11,209 nucleotides of DNA from Bacteroidota bacterium (GTDB taxonomy: Bacteria > Bacteroidota > Bacteroidia > Bacteroidales > CAJPTX01): positions 1 to 11,209 of the forward strand of contig PDRH01000021.1 in the NCBI GenBank assembly GCA_002748015.1. The letters run 5' to 3'. Both the position numbers and the translations under genes were made by a program. The notes under the pieces are model-generated. The model had not been told where the DNA came from, ran no database searches, and saw only the letters and a program-made list of their open reading frames with translations. The stretch's first letter is position 1. The number at the start of each line of letters is the position of its first letter. Below, in pieces: positions 1 to 6,106 of this stretch.

Positions 1-240
1 CTCGGGGATAAGGTCGATGAAGCGGGGAGCATTGGCCACGTCGGCGTCGGTAATCCCGTGGATGGCGGTAGATGAGGGAGGGATGTGCATGCCGGGGTTA
101 ACGCGCGAGCTGAAGGTAGACTCGAAGCCATCCGGTTCTATGCGAACCATGGCGATTTCAATGATTCGCGCCGTGGCGACATCAACGCCGGTGGTCTCCA
201 GGTCGAACACAACCAGCGGTTTGCTTAGCTTGAGTGGCAT
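1..240 (-). CDS. dnaQ: DnaQ-like 3'-5' exonuclease, 3' end outside window
   Basis: The first 80 residues of a DEDDh-family 3'-5' exonuclease are visible, starting at the ATG at 240-238 and running off the left edge of the window. Residues 11-18 read VFDLETTG, which is the ExoI motif of the DnaQ/epsilon family. Its Asp13 and Glu15 are the metal-binding pair. Further on, HGIT (about residues 66-69) matches the IHGIT stretch common in this family. The family either proofreads for DNA polymerase III or acts as a free exonuclease, and which applies cannot be told from this fragment. The gene lies downstream of dnaN on the same strand, a pairing familiar in Bacteroidetes, but a hairpin terminator separates them. 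I see no TAnnTTTG box of its own in the 80-base gap, so it may depend on readthrough from dnaN. The ExoII and ExoIII motifs lie outside the window. Confidence 0.85.
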   Translation of the reverse strand, partial: MPLKLSKPLVVFDLETTGVDVATARIIEIAMVRIEPDGFESTFSSRVNPGMHIPPSSTAIHGITDADVANAPRFIDLIPE

Positions 241-251
241 AATCGTGCTAT

Positions 252-286
252 TAAAAAGGCCCCCTAGCCATGTAGCTAGGAGGCCT
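252..286 (-). terminator. Rho-independent terminator behind dnaN
   Basis: A 12-base stem (257-268 with 275-286) closes a 6-base loop and has one C/A mismatch. On the minus strand it is followed by TTTTTAA, which makes a usable U-tract. It lies 36 bases past the dnaN stop and 17 bases before the exonuclease start, so it would end dnaN transcription or limit readthrough into the exonuclease gene. Confidence 0.8.
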
Positions 287-321
287 AGGTACTATTCGTT
301 ATTGCTTGCTAGCAGCGGGGT

Positions 322-1473
322 CTAGTAGACATCTGCATTGCTATGTACGATGACCATACGGAGGTCTTCCACATCGCTCTCCATGATGGTTGGGCGGAGC
401 ATGGAATTCTTCGCCGTTGGCGAGAAGCTCAGCAGCACCTCCTGGGAGGCGATAATGGGTAGGGAGTCCGTCAGGAGCTGGGTGTTGAAGTAGACGCTAC
501 GCGGCTCTCCCTTGTACTGCATGAGGAGCTGCTGGTGCGCCTCGTTGCCCGAGTCTGTATTCTGCGCCCGAACGGTAAGCCGCTCGCTGTTCTCTATGTT
601 GAGCTCGACGAGGTTCTTGCCCTTGTGTGAGAAGGGGGCCACCTGCTTGAGGGCCGTGAGGAACATAACGCGGTCTACTATCATCTCGTCTGGATGTCCG
701 GTGGGGATAACCTTCTCGTAGTCGGGGTACTTCCCTTCGCTCAGGCGGCAAACCAGGGTGTACATGGGGGTGGTGAACTGCAGGTTGCGGGTATCGAATT
801 CTATCAGGAGGGGCTCTCCATCGTTGGACATGATGGCCTGGAGTAGCTGGGCCGGGCGGTTCTTGAGGAGGACTCCATGCTCACCGTCGCAATGGATGTC
901 CGTACGCGTATAGCAGGATATGCGGTTGGCATCGGTCGCAACAAAGCGTAGGTGCTGGGGCTTGGCCTCGATGTAAACCCCACAGATGTGCGGCATGCTC
1001 AGGTAGTCCACGCTGGCCGTAAAGAGGGTCTTGGATATCCCGGCCAGCAGAACATCGCTGGTGGTCTCGATACTGGTAACATCCTCGCGCTCGAGGACGG
1101 GCATCTCGGGGAACTCATCGGCCGGCTGGCACGAGAAGCTGAACTCGCCCTCCTTGGTCCCCGTGCCGTACTTAACCTTGAGCTGTAGGCTCTCCATGTC
1201 GGCCGTGAAGTGCATGGGGATGTCGGGGAACTCCTTGAGCGTGTCAAGCAGGAGCTTGGAGGGAACGGCCAGCGCCCCCTGGCTATCCACCGACTCCGGC
1301 TTGAGGGCCGTGAGGATGGTGTTCTCAAGATCCGAACCCATGATGCTGAGCGTGTCCCCCTCTACCTTCATCAGAAGGTAGTCCAGTATATGAAAGGCGG
1401 GCTTACCGGATAGTATCCTACTGGCATTAGACAAGTGCTTATGTAGCAAGCCGCTCGATACCGTAAATTCCAT
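322..1473 (-). CDS. dnaN: DNA polymerase III beta sliding clamp
   Basis: This 383-residue protein is the ring-shaped beta clamp that holds DNA polymerase III on its template and is loaded by the clamp loader. The N-terminus (MEFTVSSGLLHKHL, then ILDYLLMKVEGDTLSIMGSDLE around residues 29-50) matches the first clamp domain, where the SDLE segment is well conserved. The GKYPDYEKVIP stretch near residues 247-257 is a hallmark of the third domain. The length is normal for three repeated clamp folds. The ATG at 1473 is chosen because it gives the expected N-terminus and no earlier in-frame Met is needed. There is no Shine-Dalgarno sequence close by, as is usual in Bacteroidetes. A TACCTTTG box about 67 bases upstream probably drives it, so it looks like a single gene with its own promoter. 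The stop codon is TAG. Confidence 0.97.
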   Translation of the reverse strand: MEFTVSSGLLHKHLSNASRILSGKPAFHILDYLLMKVEGDTLSIMGSDLENTILTALKPESVDSQGALAVPSKLLLDTLKEFPDIPMHFTADMESLQLKVKYGTGTKEGEFSFSCQPADEFPEMPVLEREDVTSIETTSDVLLAGISKTLFTASVDYLSMPHICGVYIEAKPQHLRFVATDANRISCYTRTDIHCDGEHGVLLKNRPAQLLQAIMSNDGEPLLIEFDTRNLQFTTPMYTLVCRLSEGKYPDYEKVIPTGHPDEMIVDRVMFLTALKQVAPFSHKGKNLVELNIENSERLTVRAQNTDSGNEAHQQLLMQYKGEPRSVYFNTQLLTDSLPIIASQEVLLSFSPTAKNSMLRPTIMESDVEDLRMVIVHSNADVY

Positions 1474-1539
1474 GCTTCTTCGTTCTTTTTGAAATTAAGT
1501 ACCTCCCCACCACAGGCAGGGCTAGGAGGAATCTAGACG

Positions 1540-1547
1540 CAAAGGTA
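1540..1547 (-). promoter_or_regulatory. Promoter -7 box for dnaN (TACCTTTG)
   Basis: The minus strand reads TACCTTTG here, an exact match to the Bacteroidetes -7 consensus TAnnTTTG. It lies 66 bases before the dnaN ATG, so transcription should begin near 1533. A run of seven A's sits just upstream (1550-1556 on the minus strand). No clear TTTG -33 box is seen at the usual distance. Confidence 0.6.
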
Positions 1548-1575
1548 GCTTTTTTTGGGAAAAGCCATAGGTGGA

Positions 1576-1596
1576 GCACATATAATATCTATGTGC
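1576..1596. repeat. Inverted repeat upstream of dnaN promoter
   Basis: A 7-base inverted repeat (GCACATA, 7-base spacer, TATGTGC) is centred at 1586, about 40 bases upstream of the dnaN -7 box. It has the shape and position of a regulator binding site, but no known consensus was recognised and chance is possible. Confidence 0.35.
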
Positions 1597-1783
1597 GGGG
1601 GCAGATTTTCAGTGCGAAAATGGTGGGGCAGGGGAAGTGGCACTATGCCCCAAAGTCTGTCGAGCCAGGCATAGGAAGCCCTACGCTTCCCCTCGCATGC
1701 CCATGGGGCACAAGAGGGGCGTACCGGATGGGTGGCAAGAGTCATACCATGGAAAGGCAAGACGAGGGGACAGGGCTATCCCC

Positions 1784-2548
1784 CTACTCGACTCCTTCTT
1801 GCAGGGACTGGATAAAGAGCTTGGCCGCCTGCTTCTGAGCCTCCTTCTTGGTGGGTTGTATACTGGTGATTACCTCCTGGCCATCCACCAGCAAGCGGCA
1901 GGTGAAGCGTGGCGGACGAGAGCGATAAGTGCCCATGACGAACTCCACATCATGGTGCCCGACCTGCGCCCAGTGCATGAGCTGGGACTTGTAGTCCACC
2001 ATGTGGTCCAGCAGGTGCTGCCAATCCACCCTGCCATCCAGGATGGCAAAGCTCAGCGCAGAGCGTGCAGCCTCTAAACCCTGGTCAAGGAATATCGCCC
2101 CGAAGAGAGCCTCCAGAGCATTCCCAAGGATATGCTTGGACTCGGGGGGAATACCATATAGACGGGTCATGGCCTCCCCCACGCCGAGTTCCACCGCCCA
2201 GCCGTTGATATACTGCCGAGAGACGAGCTGTGAGCGAAGGCGCGTCAAATCCCCCTCATTCATCTGGGGGTACCTGGCGTAGAGGGCCTCAGAGACTAGG
2301 AGCTCAATCACTGCATCGCCCAAGAACTCCAAGCGCTCATTGGACAGGTGTTTTCCCTCCGCATCGTTTAGCCGTACGGATGCGTGGGCCAATGCCAGGT
2401 AGTAATAGCCCAGTGCAACCGGCTCCAGCGAGAGGACCTCCTGAATATAGGTATGCAAAAAGGCACCCAGCTCCTCGGATGCCTCCACAAGGGGGGCGCT
2501 CCGATAGCTGGATGCCAGTACTAAATTCCCCTCAAAGCCGGGTAGCAA
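1784..2548 (-). CDS. rnc: Ribonuclease III
   Basis: RNase III cuts double-stranded RNA in rRNA processing and mRNA decay. The signature NERLEFLGD spans residues 70-78 and supplies Glu71, Glu74 and Asp78. The second metal-binding segment reads GNALEAL (142-148), with Glu146 kept but Asn143 where E. coli has Asp114. A C-terminal double-stranded RNA-binding domain covers about 185-250, ending in PTKKEAQKQAA. No ATG exists before the catalytic domain. The TTG at 2548, three bases after the fabF stop, is the first possible start. A GTG at 2488 would give 234 residues, closer to the usual length, and a TTG at 2458 is also possible, so the start is uncertain. The gene ends in TAG and is the last of the acpP-fabF-rnc operon, probably translated by coupling to fabF. 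Confidence 0.93.
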   Translation of the reverse strand: MLPGFEGNLVLASSYRSAPLVEASEELGAFLHTYIQEVLSLEPVALGYYYLALAHASVRLNDAEGKHLSNERLEFLGDAVIELLVSEALYARYPQMNEGDLTRLRSQLVSRQYINGWAVELGVGEAMTRLYGIPPESKHILGNALEALFGAIFLDQGLEAARSALSFAILDGRVDWQHLLDHMVDYKSQLMHWAQVGHHDVEFVMGTYRSRPPRFTCRLLVDGQEVITSIQPTKKEAQKQAAKLFIQSLQEGVE

Positions 2549-2551
2549 GGG

Positions 2552-3802
2552 CTAGTCGACCTTTTTGAAGAGGACAGAGCTGTTGTGCCCACCGAAACCA
2601 AAGGTGTTCGAGAGGGCGTAGCGTATCTCACGCTTCTCAGCCTTGTTGGGTGTAAGCTTCAGCTCGGGATTGATATTCCCATCGAGCTTTTCGAGATTGA
2701 TGGTTGGCGGCACTATGCCGTGCACGATGGCCATTACGGTCGCAATGGACTCCACGGCCCCAGCAGCCCCCAGAAGGTGCCCAGTCATCGACTTGGTTGC
2801 GCTGATGTTGAGCTTGGTAGCATGATCTCCGAAGACCTTCTCTATGGCCTTCAGCTCTGCTACATCACCCAGCGGGGTTGAAGTGCCGTGCACGTTGATG
2901 TAGTCCATGTCGGTGGGTGCTATGCCCGCCTCCTCTACGGCCAGCGCCATCACCATCGCAGCCCCTTCCCCCTCGGGGTCGGGCGCCGTAAGATGATGCG
3001 CATCGGCCGTCATGCCGGAACCTACAACCTCGGCGTAAATCTTTGCACCTCTGGCCTTGGCATGCTCATACTCCTCCAGAATAAGCGCACCAGCCCCCTC
3101 ACCCATCACGAAACCATCTCGCTCTGCATCAAAAGGGCGGGAAGCCTTCGCCGGCTCATCGTTGCGCGTCGAGATGGCCTGCATAGAGCTAAAACCACCC
3201 AGACCCGCCTCGTTGATTGCGGCCTCAGATCCACCCGTCACGAACATGTCCGCCTTACCCAGACGAATCAGGTTCGTAGCGTCGATGATAGCATGGGTAG
3301 ACGAAGCGCAAGCCGATACCGTACCGTAGTTTGGCCCTTTGAGGCCGAAGCGGATGGAAATCTGCCCAGCTGCAATATCCGAGATCATCTTCGGGATGAA
3401 GAATGGGCTGAAACGCGGCGTACCGTCCCCACTAAAGAAGCCATTGGCCTCTTCCCAGAAGGTGCGGATGCCACCGATCCCAGAACCCCAGACCACCCCA
3501 GAGCGCCTGGGGTCAAAGCCACCCTTGTCCAACCCGGCATCGCGCATGGCCTCATCTGCGACTACGAGGGCGTACTGAGCATACAGATCCAGCTTGCGCG
3601 CCTCTTTCCGGTCAAAGTGGTCTGCCACTTTATACCCCTTCAGTTCACAGGCCATGGTAGTCTTGAACTTCGAGGCGTCAAAACCTGCTATCGTTTCACA
3701 ACCACTCTTGCCAGCGACCAGGGCCTCCCAGTACTCCTTAAGATTGTTACCGATGGGGGTCAGCGCCCCCATCCCAGTAATTACTACACGCTTGAGATCC
3801 AT
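2552..3802 (-). CDS. fabF: 3-oxoacyl-ACP synthase II (FabF)
   Basis: FabF condenses malonyl-ACP with a growing acyl-ACP in type II fatty acid synthesis, releasing CO2, in the cytoplasm. All active-site parts of a beta-ketoacyl synthase are visible: the nucleophile Cys165 in VSACASSTH, His305 in NVHGTSTPLGD, Lys337 and His342 in KSMTGHLLGAAGA, and the gating Phe401 in the GFGGHN loop region (NTFGFGGHN, 399-407). At 416 residues the length is normal. The ATG at 3802 gives the standard N-terminus (KRVVITGMGALTPIGN). It lies 36 bases behind acpP, which makes its acyl carrier partner, and the two share one transcript. The TAG stop lies three bases before the proposed rnc start and in the same frame. 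The acpP-to-fabF linker also has no stop apart from the acpP TAG. Confidence 0.97.
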   Translation of the reverse strand: MDLKRVVITGMGALTPIGNNLKEYWEALVAGKSGCETIAGFDASKFKTTMACELKGYKVADHFDRKEARKLDLYAQYALVVADEAMRDAGLDKGGFDPRRSGVVWGSGIGGIRTFWEEANGFFSGDGTPRFSPFFIPKMISDIAAGQISIRFGLKGPNYGTVSACASSTHAIIDATNLIRLGKADMFVTGGSEAAINEAGLGGFSSMQAISTRNDEPAKASRPFDAERDGFVMGEGAGALILEEYEHAKARGAKIYAEVVGSGMTADAHHLTAPDPEGEGAAMVMALAVEEAGIAPTDMDYINVHGTSTPLGDVAELKAIEKVFGDHATKLNISATKSMTGHLLGAAGAVESIATVMAIVHGIVPPTINLEKLDGNINPELKLTPNKAEKREIRYALSNTFGFGGHNSSVLFKKVD

Positions 3803-3838
3803 GTGCCGGATAGTTTGACGTACAGAGGTACCTTTTAT

Positions 3839-4075
3839 CTACTTCTCTATGTGCGACTCGAGGTAGGCGATAGCCTCACCAACCGTGGTGATCTTACCTG
3901 CTTCCTCATCGGGAATGGTAATGTTGAACGCCTTCTCGAAGTCCATGATAATCTCAACCGTATCGAGCGAGTCGGCCCCGAGGTCGTTGGTAAAGCTAGC
4001 GTTTGGCACAACTGCCCCCTCATCTACACCCAGCTTGTCCACAATGATAGCTTTCACTTTTCCCGTAATGTCCAT
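3839..4075 (-). CDS. acpP: Acyl carrier protein
   Basis: This 78-residue acidic protein carries fatty acyl intermediates on a phosphopantetheine arm. The arm attaches to Ser36 in the GADSLDTVE motif, which is fully conserved here. The segment DEEAGKITTVGEAIAYLE near the C-terminus is the usual helix III/IV region. The ATG at 4075 is chosen because it gives the normal ACP N-terminus (MDITGKVKAII). A longer frame beginning at 4135 would add 20 residues unlike any ACP and would start within the structured leader. It is the first gene of the acpP-fabF-rnc operon, with a promoter box about 90 bases upstream and a hairpin in the leader. FabF, encoded next, uses the acyl-ACP directly. The stop codon is TAG. 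Confidence 0.97.
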   Translation of the reverse strand: MDITGKVKAIIVDKLGVDEGAVVPNASFTNDLGADSLDTVEIIMDFEKAFNITIPDEEAGKITTVGEAIAYLESHIEK

Positions 4076-4118
4076 AGTCTTAACCGTTAGAATAGTTAAA
4101 CATTCTTCCTGTCCTAAG

Positions 4119-4154
4119 GGCGGTGTACATGCCAAACGGCACTACTACACCGCC
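4119..4154 (-). promoter_or_regulatory. Hairpin at the 5' end of the acpP leader
   Basis: The 9-base arms GGCGGTGTA and TACACCGCC (4119-4127 and 4146-4154) pair perfectly. Inside the loop TGCC and GGCA (4130-4133 and 4138-4141) can form a second short stem. If transcription starts near 4159-4162, the message begins with this hairpin within a few bases of its 5' end. It has no T-tract and so is not a terminator. An mRNA-stabilising 5' stem or a regulator site are both possible. Confidence 0.55.
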
Positions 4155-4165
4155 TACTCCGGCGG

Positions 4166-4173
4166 CAAAGGTA
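4166..4173 (-). promoter_or_regulatory. Promoter -7 box for acpP-fabF-rnc (TACCTTTG)
   Basis: The minus strand reads TACCTTTG, an exact TAnnTTTG match, 90 bases before the acpP ATG. The predicted start of transcription is near 4160. No good -33 TTTG is visible, and the place where it should be lies over the purN -7 box. Confidence 0.65.
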
Positions 4174-4186
4174 TATGAAATCTTTA

Positions 4187-4194
4187 TACTTTTG
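4187..4194 (+). promoter_or_regulatory. Promoter -7 box for purN (TACTTTTG)
   Basis: The plus strand reads TACTTTTG, matching TAnnTTTG, 60 bases before the purN ATG, giving a leader of roughly 50-55 bases. It is back-to-back with the acpP promoter, with only 13 bases between the two boxes. Confidence 0.6.
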
Positions 4195-4254
4195 CGCTAC
4201 GAGAACCATTTTTTTACCGCAAGCCCCTCCATGGAGTGGCATAAAGCATAGATA

Positions 4255-4824
4255 ATGAGCAAAATAGCCGTATTCGCTTCCGGATCAGGGAGCAACGCCC
4301 AGCAGCTAATGGAGCGCTTTTCCGCCCCGCATCGGCACAACGTGTCGCTGGTAGTCTGCGACAACCCATGCGCTGGGGTCATCGCTCGAGCCCAGCGCGC
4401 CAATGTTCCCACCTACCTCTGCCACCGTAGCGCACTAGCATCCAACGAGCTTGCCGAAACCCTCCGGGCGCACGGCGTGGACTACATCGTCCTAGCAGGC
4501 TTCCTTGGCCTCATTCCCCCGGAATTAATAGCCAAATACCCCGGGGCAATCGTCAATCTCCACCCGGCCCTCCTACCCAAATACGGAGGCAAAGGCATGT
4601 ATGGGCACCACGTCCATGAGGCAGTCATCGCAGCGAGCGAAATCCAGAGTGGCATCACCATTCACCACGTCAACGCGCAGTACGACGAAGGTAGTATCAT
4701 CGCCCAATTCACCTGCCCCGTGCACCCCGACGACAGCCCCGAAGCCCTCGCCGAACGAATACACGCCCTCGAGCATCAGCACCTGGGCGAAGTCGTAGAG
4801 CAACTTATCGATGGGGCTATCTAA
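4255..4824 (+). CDS. purN: Phosphoribosylglycinamide formyltransferase
   Basis: PurN transfers a formyl group from 10-formyltetrahydrofolate to glycinamide ribonucleotide, the third step of de novo purine synthesis. The phosphate-binding start (VFASGSGSNAQ, residues 6-16) is present. So is the catalytic set: Asn101 and His103 in VNLHPALLPKYGG, and Asp144 in YDEGSIIAQ, all at the spacing expected for the E. coli enzyme. The 189-residue length is normal for the single-domain form. The ATG at 4255 gives a start immediately before the nucleotide-binding strand. It is divergent from acpP, an arrangement I recall from other Bacteroidetes. No terminator is seen between it and the downstream stress-protein gene, so some readthrough may occur. 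The stop codon is TAA. Confidence 0.95.
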   Translation: MSKIAVFASGSGSNAQQLMERFSAPHRHNVSLVVCDNPCAGVIARAQRANVPTYLCHRSALASNELAETLRAHGVDYIVLAGFLGLIPPELIAKYPGAIVNLHPALLPKYGGKGMYGHHVHEAVIAASEIQSGITIHHVNAQYDEGSIIAQFTCPVHPDDSPEALAERIHALEHQHLGEVVEQLIDGAI

Positions 4825-4861
4825 ACAAGCCCGCTGGCCATGCCGAACAGCGCTGCGGTCA

Positions 4862-4874
4862 ATTCTAAAAGAAT
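4862..4874. repeat. Small palindrome at the usp promoter
   Basis: ATTCT-AAA-AGAAT is a perfect 5-base inverted repeat ending three bases before the -7 box at 4878. A protein bound here would block or contact RNA polymerase. It is short, so chance cannot be excluded. Confidence 0.3.
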
Positions 4875-4877
4875 CAC

Positions 4878-4885
4878 TACCTTTG
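4878..4885 (+). promoter_or_regulatory. Promoter -7 box for the stress-protein gene (TACCTTTG)
   Basis: An exact TAnnTTTG match lies 55 bases before the ATG at 4941, giving a predicted leader of about 50 bases. No clear -33 box is present. This suggests the gene can be expressed apart from purN. Confidence 0.6.
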
Positions 4886-4940
4886 TAGAAGATAGCGCAT
4901 TCGGCCGGATGCGAGGAATCTTCAAATAGAACATAAGGCA

Positions 4941-5798
4941 ATGAAAAAGATAATTGTACCCTACGATTTTTCCCAAGAGGCACGTAACGGCATATCCCTA
5001 GCTGCCCAGCTGGCGGACTACTTCAAGGCCACCATCCAGCTCGTCCACGTGCCTAAGAACCGTAACCTGCAGGGGATAGAGGTCGAGCGCGAGAAGCAAG
5101 CCATCAGCAAGCGTTTCGACGAGACCCTCGAGCAAATCACCCCTATCGTACCCAGCGGGATACCCGTAGAGTACCTGGTGAAGTACGGGAAGGTCTACAA
5201 GGAGATATGCGCACAGGCGGAAGCCAGCGACGATTCCATCATCGTAGCCAGCACCCACGGGGCCTCCGGTTTCGAGGAGTTCTTCATCGGAAGCAACGCC
5301 CTGCGCATGATTTCCGCATCGCAAAAGCCCATATACACGATACACCACGGCGTAGAGGCTCGTCGCTTCGGCCAGATTATCTTCCCCCTTGACACCTCAT
5401 TCGGCTCGCGCCAGAAGGCGGCCTACATCGCCAACGCTGCCAAGGTCTACGGCTGCCCCGTAAGCGTGCTCGCCATAGCCGAGAAGCCCACCGAAAAACA
5501 GATGGAAAAGCTCGCCGCCTACACCAAGCAGGTAGAGGAATACCTCGCAAAGCAGGGCGTAGAGTACCAAGTATACCACATTGAGGGCATGGACTTCGTC
5601 GATGCAACCATCACCTTCGCCAAGGACAAGCTAGATGCGCTCATCGTCATCACAGAGCAGGACAAGAACAGCCTACCGGTCTTCCTAATCGGTGACAACT
5701 CGCAACGATTCCTCTGCAAATCGCCTGTACCGGTGCTGATCCTTCCCCCCCGTGTCAACCTCAAGAGCGACTCCTTCCATACCTTCGGCCAGTACTAG
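4941..5798 (+). CDS. Universal stress protein, two tandem UspA domains
   Basis: This 285-residue cytoplasmic protein consists of two UspA folds in tandem, about residues 1-136 and 143-270. Each begins with the typical first strand (KKIIVPYDFS; GQIIFPLDTSFGS) and ends with a strand of the PVPVLILP kind. The first domain keeps the ATP-binding loop in the form STHG-x9-GSN (104-119), with Ser in place of the first Gly. The second domain has lost it: the matching region reads ITEQDKNSLPVFLIGDNS (about 237-254), so it probably does not bind ATP in the usual way. Tandem Usp proteins of this size are common in Bacteroidetes, where their exact role is unknown. The gene has its own promoter box and a strong hairpin behind it, so it appears monocistronic. 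The stop codon is TAG. Its family is sure, its physiological job is not. Confidence 0.9.
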   Translation: MKKIIVPYDFSQEARNGISLAAQLADYFKATIQLVHVPKNRNLQGIEVEREKQAISKRFDETLEQITPIVPSGIPVEYLVKYGKVYKEICAQAEASDDSIIVASTHGASGFEEFFIGSNALRMISASQKPIYTIHHGVEARRFGQIIFPLDTSFGSRQKAAYIANAAKVYGCPVSVLAIAEKPTEKQMEKLAAYTKQVEEYLAKQGVEYQVYHIEGMDFVDATITFAKDKLDALIVITEQDKNSLPVFLIGDNSQRFLCKSPVPVLILPPRVNLKSDSFHTFGQY

Positions 5799-5840
5799 CC
5801 AACTAGTATCTCCAAGCCTAGCTAAGCCGATAGCAACTAA

Positions 5841-5884
5841 AGAGCCAGCCCGCTGCGAGTCCTCTCGTAGCGGGCTGGCTCTTT
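5841..5884 (+). terminator. Hairpin terminator behind the stress-protein gene
   Basis: A 19-base stem (5841-5859 with 5864-5882) with one G.U pair closes a TCCT loop, 42 bases after the stop codon. The stem ends in CTCT followed by TTTC, a short U-tract. The stem is unusually long and GC-rich. On the minus strand the flank is also T-containing (CTCTTTAG), so it may act in both directions. Confidence 0.75.
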
Positions 5885-6062
5885 CATCATGAAGCCCCCC
5901 TAAATCACAGCAAGAAACCAACAGAACATCAATCCGATTTACACCACCCTAGCAGCGCGCATCTTGAAGAGTTCTAGGCGAAATTGCGAGGAACAAGTAG
6001 GCAAAAAGGGCTACTAAAGCAGAGGGTGAGCAACGCCACGCATATGGGGGCTAGATAGGCGC

Positions 6063-6095
6063 AAAAAAAGCGGAGTGGAATTCTACCACTCCGCT
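6063..6095 (-). terminator. Rho-independent terminator behind etfA
   Basis: A perfect 10-base stem (6069-6078 with 6086-6095) with a 7-base loop is followed on the minus strand by seven T's. It lies about 50 bases past the etfA stop and closes the atoA-bcd-etfB-etfA transcript. Confidence 0.88.
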
Positions 6096-6106
6096 CATTA
6101 TTAAGC

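Larger units (their letters stand above)
1474..1783. other. Non-coding gap between rnc and dnaN
   Basis: These 310 bases hold the dnaN promoter on their left and no gene I can support. A 75-codon minus-strand reading frame (1533-1760) runs through the promoter box and looks like no known family. Several short inverted repeats are present: GGAAGC/GCTTCC at 1674-1690, TGCCC/GGGCA at 1698-1710, GGGGA/TCCCC at 1766-1783 just behind the rnc stop, and GCACATA/TATGTGC at 1576-1596. None is followed by a T-tract, so rnc has no clear intrinsic terminator. Part of this GC-rich stretch would be the 3' untranslated tail of the acpP-fabF-rnc message. Confidence 0.6.

Noticed and set aside
1581..1586. TATAAT as a sigma70-type -10 box on the plus strand
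   Set aside because: No gene follows on the plus strand and the other promoters here use the TAnnTTTG form.
1674..1710. Hairpins in the rnc-dnaN gap as an rnc terminator or small RNA
   Set aside because: Stems are only 5-6 bases, with no T-tract and no promoter box for a separate RNA.
1533..1760. A 75-codon minus-strand frame between rnc and dnaN
   Set aside because: It runs through the dnaN promoter box, has an unusual composition and shows no domain.
2888..4090. A 400-codon plus-strand reading frame antisense to fabF and acpP
   Set aside because: It mirrors the two real genes in one antisense frame. Its length follows from acpP and fabF sharing a frame. The protein resembles no family and has no promoter or start context.
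4076..4135. A 20-residue N-terminal extension of ACP
   Set aside because: The added residues are unlike any ACP and come from the structured leader. The internal ATG at 4075 gives the normal ACP start.
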